From Actinomycetes bacterium (GTDB taxonomy: Bacteria; Actinomycetota; Acidimicrobiia; Acidimicrobiales; Bog-793), in assembly GCA_021796545.1 (NCBI GenBank), contig JAKABX010000009.1, positions 1 through 33,624 of the forward strand: 33,624 nt of DNA, read 5' to 3'. Each line of letters begins with the position of its first letter. The first letter of the stretch is position 1. Of the stretch, positions 25,446 to 33,624 are shown piece after piece. A program made the translations under genes and the position numbers. A model generated the notes under the pieces. That model ran no database searches. It had not been told where the DNA came from and saw nothing but the letters and a program-made list of their open reading frames with translations.

Positions 25446-26448
25446 GCTCGTGCTGGCGCTCGAGACCTCCTGCGACGAGACCGCGGCCGCGGTCGTCGAG
25501 GGCGGGCGGGTCGTGCGCTCCTCGGTCGTCGCGAGCCAGGTCGACCTGCACGCCCGCTACGGCGGCGTCGTCCCCGAGATCGCCGGGCGCGCGCACCTCG
25601 AGCGCGTCCTGCCGGTCGTGGCCGAGGCGCTCGGGCGCGCGGGGCTCGGTGTCGGGGACGGCCCGCGCCTGCAAGGGGTCGGGGCGACCGTCGGCCCGGG
25701 GCTCGTCGGCTCGCTGCTCGTCGGGGTCTCGGCCGCCAAGGCGCTCGCGCTCGCGTGGGGGGTGCCCTTTGTCGGGGTGAACCACCTCGAGGGGCACCTG
25801 TACGCGTCGCTGCTCGAGGCGCCCGAGCTTCCCGCTCCCGCGGTCGTGCTGCTCGTCTCGGGTGGCCACACCCTGCTCGTCGCGCTCGAGGGTCCCGGCC
25901 GCTACCACCTGCTCGGCGGGACGCTCGACGACGCCGCCGGGGAGGCCTTCGACAAGGTCGCGCGCTACCTCGGCCTCGGCTACCCCGGGGGCCCGGCCCT
26001 CGAGGCCGCGGCGCGCGCCGGTGACCCCCGCGCGCTCCGCCTGCCGCGCCCGATGCTCGAGGAGGGGCTCGACCTCTCCTTCTCCGGCCTCAAGACCGCG
26101 GTCGTGACCAAGGTGCGCGCCCAGCCGCAGTGCCCGACCCCCGACGTCGCCGCGTCGTTCCAGGAGGCGGTCGTCGACGTCCTCGTGCACAAGGCGCTCG
26201 CGGCGGCCGCCGCGAGCGGCGCCCGGGCGATCTGTCTCGCGGGGGGGGTCGGCGCGAACGGGCCGCTGCGCGAGCGCCTCGCCGCCGCCGCCGGCGCGGC
26301 CGGGCTCGCCGTCTACCTGCCGTCCCCCGCGATGTGCACCGACAACGCCGCGATGATCGCGGCCGCGGCCGCCGCCCGCCTCGCCGCGCACGGCCCCGAC
26401 GGCCTCGACGCCGGCGCCGAGCCGGGGCTGGGCTTCCCCGGCACCTGA
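25438..26448 (+). CDS. tsaD: tRNA t6A threonylcarbamoyltransferase TsaD
   Basis: TsaD transfers the threonylcarbamoyl group to A37 of tRNA. The 336-residue product has the opening LALETSCDETAAAVV, the GGVVPEIAGRAHLE segment, metal-binding histidines H116 and H120 in NHLEGHLYA, LVSGGHTLLV, DDAAGEAFDKVAR, GLDLSFSGLKTAV, and CTDNAAMIA with the last metal-binding Asp. This is a complete active enzyme. GTG 25438 overlaps the rimI stop. The tsaE-tsaB-rimI-tsaD string supplies everything for t6A except TsaC/Sua5, which is not in the window. Confidence 0.96.
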   Translation: MAELVLALETSCDETAAAVVEGGRVVRSSVVASQVDLHARYGGVVPEIAGRAHLERVLPVVAEALGRAGLGVGDGPRLQGVGATVGPGLVGSLLVGVSAAKALALAWGVPFVGVNHLEGHLYASLLEAPELPAPAVVLLVSGGHTLLVALEGPGRYHLLGGTLDDAAGEAFDKVARYLGLGYPGGPALEAAARAGDPRALRLPRPMLEEGLDLSFSGLKTAVVTKVRAQPQCPTPDVAASFQEAVVDVLVHKALAAAAASGARAICLAGGVGANGPLRERLAAAAGAAGLAVYLPSPAMCTDNAAMIAAAAAARLAAHGPDGLDAGAEPGLGFPGT

Positions 26449-28509
<2,061 letters not shown>

Positions 28510-28523
28510 CGACACCTTTCGGC

Positions 28524-28545
28524 CCGGGCCCTTCCCCGGGCCCGG
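28524..28545 (+). terminator. Hairpin just after groEL
   Basis: CCGGGCCC (28524-28531), loop TTCCCC, GGGCCCGG (28538-28545) is a perfect 8-bp stem starting 15 bases after the groEL stop. No T-run follows, which is common for terminators in high-GC actinobacteria. An alternative 8-bp pairing shifted by three bases is also possible. Confidence 0.5.
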
Positions 28546-28565
28546 CAAGGCAAGCGGATGCGTGC

Positions 28566-28590
28566 CCGGGGGCGGCCCTGCCGCCCCCGG
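28566..28590 (+). terminator. Strong GC hairpin, second after groEL
   Basis: CCGGGGGCGGC (28566-28576), loop CCT, GCCGCCCCCGG (28580-28590) is a perfect 11-bp all-GC stem with a 3-base loop. No T-run follows. With the preceding hairpin it probably ends groESL transcription before the NUDIX gene. Confidence 0.6.
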
Positions 28591-28626
28591 TGCCGCGCCC
28601 GGTGCCGGGTCGGTCGACGCGGGCCG

Positions 28627-28632
28627 TACGCT
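28627..28632 (+). promoter_or_regulatory. -10 element placed for a leaderless NUDIX gene transcript
   Basis: TACGCT is followed by 7 bases and then the ATG at 28640. The arrangement parallels those before glmS and the uracil-DNA glycosylase gene. No -35 match is visible. Confidence 0.4.
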
Positions 28633-28639
28633 CTCGCTG

Positions 28640-29299
28640 ATGGGGGACCGTTTCCGTCAGGAGGTCCCGCGCCCGGCCCTGGTGCGGCGCGGCCCGCCCC
28701 CGCCCTGGGCGGGAAATCCCGCGCTCGCCGGGCCGATCCGCCTCTCGGCCGTGCGGGCCGCCCTCACCACGTCCCTGCCGCCCGGCGCCGACGCTGCCGG
28801 GGCGGCCGAGGCCGCGGTGCTCCTCCCCCTGTTCGAGGAGGAGGGCGAGACCCGGGTGCTGTTCATCCGGCGCGCCGCGACCCTCGGGCGTGACCCGGGA
28901 CATGTCGCACTGCCCGGCGGGCGCATCGAGCCGGGCGAGGCGCCGCTCGCCGCCGCGCTGCGCGAGAGCGAGGAGGAGATCGGCCTGCCCCGCGAGCAGG
29001 TCGAGCCCCTCGCGTTCCTGCCGCTGCTCGAGCGGCCCCGCTCGGGCGAGCGCGTGCTCCCCATCGTCGGCGCGCTCGCCACCCGCCCCCGTCTCGTTCT
29101 GAACCCCGGCGAGGTCGAGGCCGTCCTCGAGGTCGGCCTCGCCGAGCTCGCCGCGGACGGCGTCGCGTGGGAGGAACGCTGGGGGGCGGCCGGCCGGCCG
29201 GTGCTGTTCTTCTCCTCGCCGGCGCTCGGCGACGACCTGCTCTGGGGCGTGACCGCCCGCATCGCGTGGAGCCTGCTCGCGCTCCTCGGCGCCGTCTGA
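28640..29299 (+). CDS. NUDIX hydrolase, CoA pyrophosphatase-like
   Basis: NUDIX enzymes cleave nucleoside diphosphates linked to other groups. The 219-residue product has a complete NUDIX box: G94, five residues, E100, seven residues, then R108-E109-S-E-E112-E113-I-G115-L116. Just before it, VLFIRRAATLGRDPGHVALPGG resembles the extra motif of the NudL/CoA-diphosphatase subfamily, which cleaves CoA to phosphopantetheine and 3',5'-ADP. The basic/Pro-rich first 30 residues are not conserved. ATG 28640 is chosen from the -10 spacing; no other start lies nearby. The subfamily is probable, the fold is certain. Confidence 0.88.
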   Translation: MGDRFRQEVPRPALVRRGPPPPWAGNPALAGPIRLSAVRAALTTSLPPGADAAGAAEAAVLLPLFEEEGETRVLFIRRAATLGRDPGHVALPGGRIEPGEAPLAAALRESEEEIGLPREQVEPLAFLPLLERPRSGERVLPIVGALATRPRLVLNPGEVEAVLEVGLAELAADGVAWEERWGAAGRPVLFFSSPALGDDLLWGVTARIAWSLLALLGAV

Positions 29300-29386
29300 C
29301 GCCACGGGGGTACGCTGCGCCACCGCGCCGGGCCCTCCGGCGCGGACCTCTTGGAGCGCGACGTGGTGGGGACCTGGAGCGGCCAG

Positions 29387-30967
29387 ATGACGGCGGGCAG
29401 CGCGACGGCCCCGCGGGGCCACGCCCGACGCCGCACGCCGCGCTTCTGGGCGGTCCTGCGCGCCGGCACCCTCCTCGCGTTCGCGGCGATGGCGCTGTTC
29501 TCGTTCGCGACGCCTCTCTACGCGGCCCCGGACGAGCCGGTGCACGTCATCAAGGCTGCCGCGGTCGCGCGCGGCCAGCTCGTCGGGCGGACGACCGGCG
29601 CCTCGCAGGAGGCCTTCGGGCTCGTGCGCGTGCCGGGGACCTACGGCCTTCCGGCGAACAGGAACTCCCCGACCTGCTTCCACCGCCATCCGACGGTTCC
29701 CGCCAGCTGCGCGCCCGGCCTCGTCGCCTCGTCCGCGCCCGTCGCATCGTGGATCTACGTCGCCCGCTACCCCCCGCTCTACTACGCGATCGTCGGCCTG
29801 CCGAGCCTGGTTTCGAGCGGCGTGTGGACGATCTACGCGATGCGGCTCGTCTCGGCCCTCCTCTCGGCCCTGTTCATCGGGTGCGCGGCGGCCGTCGCGA
29901 TCTGCTACTCGCGCCGGCGTCTCGCGCTCGTCGGCGTCGTCGTTGCGACCACGCCGATGGTGCTGTTCCTCGGGGGCGTCGTGAACCCGAGCGGCTTCGA
30001 GGTCGCCGCGGCGATCTCCGCGTGGACCGCCGGCAGCGTGCTCGTCGCCGAGCACCTCGACGACCCGCCGCCGGGCCTTGTCGGGGCGCTCGGCGTCTCG
30101 GTCGTCGTCCTCGCCCTCATCCGCTTGCTCTCGCCGTTCTGGCTGGCTCTCATCGGTCTCACGCTCGCGGGGGTCGCCGGCGCGTCGGGGCTGCGGCGGC
30201 TGTGGGCGAGCCACGCGGTGCGCGTCGCGGGCGCGTGCGCGCTCGTCGCCGGGGCGCTCGCGAGCGCGTGGATCCTGCGCGAGCACTCGACGGCGGTCTA
30301 CGCGCGCGCCGGGCTCGGGAACGTGAGCGAGCTCACCATCCTCGAGACCTCTTTCGCCCACAACGACTTCTACCTGCCGACGATGATCGGGGTCTTCGGC
30401 TGGTTCGACACCTGGGCGCCGACCTTCACCTACGTGGCGTGGTACGCGCTCGTCGGCGCGCTCGTGCTCTTTGCGGCCGCGCGCGGCCGCCGACGCGACG
30501 CGCTCGTGCTCGGGCTGCTCGTGGCCGCCGTCCTCGTCGTGCCCGTCGCGATCTCGACCTCGCAGGTGCACCGCTACGGCTACACCTGGTCGGGTCGGGA
30601 CACGCTCCCGCTCGCGGTCGGCCTCCCGGTGCTCGCCGGGGCGCTCCTCGGGCGCGACGGCGTGGGGGGCCGGTCCGCCGCGCTCGCCGCGCGCCTTTCG
30701 CCTGTCGCGGCCCTCGCCCAGTTCGGCGCCTTCTTCGAGGCCCTCCGGCGCTATGCGGTGGGGACCCGCGGCCCGGACTTCGCGTTCCTGTTCGACTACG
30801 CCTGGCGCCCGCCCGGCGGCTTCGCGCTGCTGCTCGCGCTCGAGTCGGCCGTGCTGCTGGTCGGAGCCGGCGCGGTCGTGACGGCGGTCGGCCGCGGCCG
30901 CGAGCCTGCGCCGCCGGCCGACGAGGGCGGCCCCACTGGCCGGCGCGCCCGCGACGCTTTAGCCTGA
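29387..30967 (+). CDS. DUF2142 multi-pass membrane protein
   Basis: The function is unknown. DUF2142 proteins resemble GT-C glycosyltransferases and often sit in cell-surface polysaccharide loci. The 526-residue product begins with a basic segment, then a hydrophobic helix followed by FATPLYAAPDEPVHVIKA, the family's Pro-Asp-Glu-Pro-x-His signature. Further landmarks are RYPPLYYAIVGLPS, VVNPSGFEVAAAISAW and about ten hydrophobic segments. The Asp-Glu after the first helix is where GT-C enzymes place an acidic catalytic residue. ATG 29387 has GGAG 7 bases upstream; GTG 29363 (GGAG 6 bases upstream) and TTG 29351 are alternatives. Confidence 0.8.
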   Translation: MTAGSATAPRGHARRRTPRFWAVLRAGTLLAFAAMALFSFATPLYAAPDEPVHVIKAAAVARGQLVGRTTGASQEAFGLVRVPGTYGLPANRNSPTCFHRHPTVPASCAPGLVASSAPVASWIYVARYPPLYYAIVGLPSLVSSGVWTIYAMRLVSALLSALFIGCAAAVAICYSRRRLALVGVVVATTPMVLFLGGVVNPSGFEVAAAISAWTAGSVLVAEHLDDPPPGLVGALGVSVVVLALIRLLSPFWLALIGLTLAGVAGASGLRRLWASHAVRVAGACALVAGALASAWILREHSTAVYARAGLGNVSELTILETSFAHNDFYLPTMIGVFGWFDTWAPTFTYVAWYALVGALVLFAAARGRRRDALVLGLLVAAVLVVPVAISTSQVHRYGYTWSGRDTLPLAVGLPVLAGALLGRDGVGGRSAALAARLSPVAALAQFGAFFEALRRYAVGTRGPDFAFLFDYAWRPPGGFALLLALESAVLLVGAGAVVTAVGRGREPAPPADEGGPTGRRARDALA

Positions 30968-31046
30968 CGGGCCGGTTCGACGGCGTCGGGCGCTCCGGCC
31001 CGGGTGCCGCGGCGCGGCGGACGGCGAAAGGCGCGGGCGAATCGAG

Positions 31047-32177
31047 ATGGTGGACGTGGAGATCGGGATCGGCAAGTCGGCGCGGCGGGCCTACAACCTT
31101 GAGGACGTCTCGATCGTCCCGGCGCGCCGCACCCGCGACGCGGCCGACGTCGACCTGTCCTGGCAGCTCGACGCCTTCCGCTTCGAGCTGCCGCTTGTCG
31201 CCGGGCCGAGCGACGCTGTCGTCTCGCCGGAGACGGCGGTGGCCCTCGACCGCCTCGGCGGTCTCGCGGTGGTGGACCTCGAGGGGCTCTGGACGCGTTA
31301 CGAGGACGCGGCGCCGCTGTGCGCGGAGATCGCCGCCCTGCCCGACGCGGCGGTGCCGGCGCGCCTTCGCGAGCTGTACGGCGCGCCGGTGCGTCCCGAG
31401 CTCGTCACCGAGCGCGTGCGCCAGGTGGCAGGCGTCGGCGCGGTCGCCTGCGGCGCCGTGACCCCCCAGCACGCGGCCGCGCTCGCGCCGGCCGCGCTGG
31501 AGGGCGACCTCGACGTGCTCGTCGTCCAGGCGACGGTCGTCTCGGCCGAGCACGTCTCGAGGACGCGCGAGCCGCTCGATCTCGCCGGGCTCATCCGCGC
31601 GCTCGACGTCCCGGTGCTCGTCGGCGGCTGCGCCTCCTACCAGGCGGCGCTCCACCTCATGCGGACCGGGGCCGTCGGCGTGATCGTCGGCACCGGCCCG
31701 GGCGCCGCGTCGAGCACCGGTGAGGTGCTCGGCATCGGTGTGCCGCTCGCGACTGCGATCGCCGACGCGGCGGGGGCGCGCTCGCGCCACCTCGAGGAGA
31801 CCGGCGTCTACGTGCATGTCATCGCCGAGGGGGCGATCGAGACCGGTGCGGGTCTCGCCCGCGCGCTCGCGTGCGGCGCGGACGCCGTCATGCTCAACAC
31901 GGCGCTCGCGGCCGCGGAGGAGTCGCCGGGCGCCGGCCAGTACTGGTCGGGGATCGCGGCACACCCGAGCCTGCCCCGCGCCCGGCGCGTCCGGGTCCCG
32001 GCGCGCGCGCCGCTCGCCGAGATCCTGCTGGGCCCGGCCCGCGAAGGCGACGGACGGGTGAACCTGTTCGGCGCGCTGCGCAAGGCGGTCGCGCTGTGCG
32101 GCTACGCGAACGTGCGCGAGTTCCACAAGGCCGACGTCGTCGTCTCGCCGGCGACAGCGGATCCCGGCGCCGGCTGA
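31047..32177 (+). CDS. guaB3: GuaB3 family IMP dehydrogenase-related protein
   Basis: This belongs to the IMP dehydrogenase/GMP reductase barrel family. The 376-residue length, without CBS domains, and the start EIGIGKSARRAYNLEDVSIVP with REFHKADVVV near the end mark the actinobacterial GuaB3 group. The active-site loop aligns with that of IMP dehydrogenase (GPGSICTT) but reads GPGAASST (217-224), so the catalytic cysteine is replaced by Ser222 and the following Thr-Thr-Arg is also changed. The next element, VLGIGVPLATAIADAAGA, is intact. True IMP dehydrogenase (guaB) is not next to it, unlike in mycobacteria. Its activity is therefore uncertain. Confidence 0.88.
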   Translation: MVDVEIGIGKSARRAYNLEDVSIVPARRTRDAADVDLSWQLDAFRFELPLVAGPSDAVVSPETAVALDRLGGLAVVDLEGLWTRYEDAAPLCAEIAALPDAAVPARLRELYGAPVRPELVTERVRQVAGVGAVACGAVTPQHAAALAPAALEGDLDVLVVQATVVSAEHVSRTREPLDLAGLIRALDVPVLVGGCASYQAALHLMRTGAVGVIVGTGPGAASSTGEVLGIGVPLATAIADAAGARSRHLEETGVYVHVIAEGAIETGAGLARALACGADAVMLNTALAAAEESPGAGQYWSGIAAHPSLPRARRVRVPARAPLAEILLGPAREGDGRVNLFGALRKAVALCGYANVREFHKADVVVSPATADPGAG

Positions 32178-32181
32178 GCCG

Positions 32182-33624
32182 GTGGCCCCGAGGCGGCGGC
32201 GGGCCACCGCCTGGGCGGCGGGCCACCGCGGCGACCTTGCCGGTGTCGCGTGGCTCGCGCTCCTCGTCTTCTGCCTCCTCTCCCCGGCACTGAAGGACGG
32301 GCCGAGCTTCGCCCCGGCCGACCTCGGGCGCGGGCTCTCGCTGCTCACCCAGCTCGCGTCGCCCCCGCCCAACCACAACGTGTTGAACGGCGACCAGATC
32401 ACCCAGGCGATCCCCTGGAACACCCTCGACTGGCAGCTCGTCCACCACGGCGAGCTGCCGCTTTGGAACCCGTACTCGGGGACGGGGATGCCCCAGCTTC
32501 TCAACTTCGAGTCCGCGGTCTTCGCCCTGCCGACGCTCGTCGGCTACCTCTTCCCCCTCGCCCTCTCCTTCCTGGTCACCGTCGGGGTGAAGCTGCTGCT
32601 CGCCGGGACCGGTGCGTACGCGACGTGCCGCCTCCTCGGCTGTCGGCCCGTCGCTGCGGCCCTCGGGGGCTCGACGGCGATGCTCTCGGCGGGACTGGTC
32701 GGCTGGGCGGGGTGGGCGGTGAGCGGCCCGCTCGCCCTCGCGGGCTGGCTCTGTGCCGGCGCCATCGTCTCCTACCGCCGCGGCCGGGTCCGCGACGTCG
32801 GCCTGCTCGCCTTGGCGTCCGCCTTCGCCGTCTACGGCGGTTTCCCCGAGACCGACGTCCTGCTCGGACTCTGCCTCGGCGTCCTCGCCCTCGCGACGGG
32901 CGTTGCGGCGGCGCTGGGCGGGGCGCGCCTCGCGCCCGCCGCAGCGGCGCGCGTCGTCGCAGGTCTGGCGGCGGGCGCCGCGCTCTCGGCGCCGCTGTGG
33001 CTTCCCGGGCTCGCCGTGCTGCGGGGGTCCTCGCGCTTCGGGCTCGACGCGGCGACGGGGCTGCCGCTCAACGCGGCCGTGCTCTTGCTCGTGCAGGGCT
33101 ACGACGGCCTGCCGCTCTCCCACAGTGCGTGGTTCGGCCCGGGGAACTACTACGAGACCGCGGGCTACCTCGGCGCGGTGGGGATCATCTGCGCGTGCGC
33201 GGGCCTCGTGCTCGCGCGCCGCCGCCCCGTCGCGATCGGGCTCGGGGTCGGCGCGCTCTTCCTCCTGGCGCTCGTCTACGCGCTGCCCGGCCGACCGCTG
33301 CAGGGCGCCGTGCGCGCGGTGGGCCTCGGGGCCGTCGCGCTCCAGCGGGGGCTCCCCCTGCTCGGCCTCGTCGTCGGCCTGCTCGCGGCGCTCGGAGCCG
33401 AGCAGGTCCTCGCGCGGGGCCGCAGCGCCGCGGTGCACGTTGCGCTGCTCGTCCCCGGTCTCGTGCTCTGCGGCGTGCTCGGATGGCTGTGGGCGGCAGG
33501 GGGGCCCACCGTCGCGCCCCCGCCGGTCGGCGCGGCGCCGCCGCCCGCGCTCGCGACGCTCGCGTCGCTGCGTCGGGCGAGCCTGCTCTGGCCGAGCGCG
33601 AGCGCCGGCGCGCTCGTGCTCGGC
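32182..33624 (+). CDS. YfhO-like multi-pass membrane protein (3' partial)
   Basis: The reading frame opens at GTG 32182 and is still open at the window end, giving 481 residues. After a basic start and a first hydrophobic helix comes NGDQITQAIPWNTLDWQ, then GELPLWNPYSGTGMP. This matches the pattern of YfhO-type membrane proteins, a GT-C-like group linked to cell-surface glycosylation. At least eight further hydrophobic segments follow, with no soluble domain visible. It starts 4 bases after guaB3. The start region contains a 16-base direct repeat. The assignment rests on the N-terminal pattern and topology, and the substrate is unknown. Confidence 0.75.
   Translation, partial: MAPRRRRATAWAAGHRGDLAGVAWLALLVFCLLSPALKDGPSFAPADLGRGLSLLTQLASPPPNHNVLNGDQITQAIPWNTLDWQLVHHGELPLWNPYSGTGMPQLLNFESAVFALPTLVGYLFPLALSFLVTVGVKLLLAGTGAYATCRLLGCRPVAAALGGSTAMLSAGLVGWAGWAVSGPLALAGWLCAGAIVSYRRGRVRDVGLLALASAFAVYGGFPETDVLLGLCLGVLALATGVAAALGGARLAPAAAARVVAGLAAGAALSAPLWLPGLAVLRGSSRFGLDAATGLPLNAAVLLLVQGYDGLPLSHSAWFGPGNYYETAGYLGAVGIICACAGLVLARRRPVAIGLGVGALFLLALVYALPGRPLQGAVRAVGLGAVALQRGLPLLGLVVGLLAALGAEQVLARGRSAAVHVALLVPGLVLCGVLGWLWAAGGPTVAPPPVGAAPPPALATLASLRRASLLWPSASAGALVLG
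32195..32229 (+). repeat. Direct repeat, two 16-base copies at 19-base spacing
   Basis: GGCGGCGGGCCACCGC occurs at 32195-32210 and again at 32214-32229, separated by CTG. It lies within the first 16 codons of the YfhO-like gene. The 19-base period is not a multiple of three, so loss or gain of one unit would shift the reading frame. Confidence 0.8.

Overview
This window looks like the chromosome of a high-GC actinobacterium. The sequence is extremely G+C rich, GTG starts are common, and stop/start codons often overlap. Gene order matches the mycobacterial block rplQ-truA ... rplM-rpsI-glmM-glmS-nnr-alr-tsaE-tsaB-rimI-tsaD-groES-groEL-...-guaB3 as I remember it. The order and protein style would suit a deep-branching class such as Acidimicrobiia, but that is a guess from memory. 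I find 46 protein genes, all on the + strand. I find no tRNA or rRNA gene, no insertion sequence, no CRISPR array and no phage gene. No gene-free stretch exceeds about 200 bases.

Region 1 (1-13001) is the end of the S10 operon followed by the spc and alpha operons: rpsC (5' truncated), rplP, rpmC, rpsQ, rplN, rplX, rplE, rpsZ, rpsH, rplF, rplR, rpsE, rpmD, rplO, secY, adk, map, infA, rpmJ, rpsM, rpsK, rpsD, rpoA, rplQ, truA. Together these supply ribosomal proteins, the Sec translocon channel, N-terminal methionine removal, initiation factor 1, the RNA polymerase alpha subunit and a tRNA pseudouridine synthase.

Region 2 (13043-15760) is a three-gene polar amino acid ABC importer (binding protein, permease, ATPase) lying between truA and rplM. 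Region 3 (15781-22977) starts at a good promoter with rplM-rpsI. It continues with amino sugar and cell wall precursor genes (glmM, glmS, alr), holo-ACP synthase and the NAD(P)HX repair enzyme. Region 4 (23038-26448) holds a family 4 uracil-DNA glycosylase and the t6A tRNA modification set tsaE-tsaB-rimI-tsaD. Region 5 (26477-28590) is groES-groEL under a well-formed promoter overlapped by a CIRCE operator, followed by two strong hairpins.

Region 6 (28627-33624) is the least conserved part. It holds a NUDIX hydrolase resembling CoA pyrophosphatases, a DUF2142 membrane protein, a GuaB3-type IMP dehydrogenase paralogue with serine at the catalytic cysteine position, and the start of a YfhO-like membrane protein that runs off the window.

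I did not find a new multi-gene system. The points most worth a second look are the apparent CTG start and structured leader of infA, the GuaB3 active-site change, the symmetric base changes in the CIRCE, probable leaderless promoters at glmS, udg and the NUDIX gene, the transporter cassette splitting the ribosomal cluster, and a 19-bp-period repeat at the start of the last gene.
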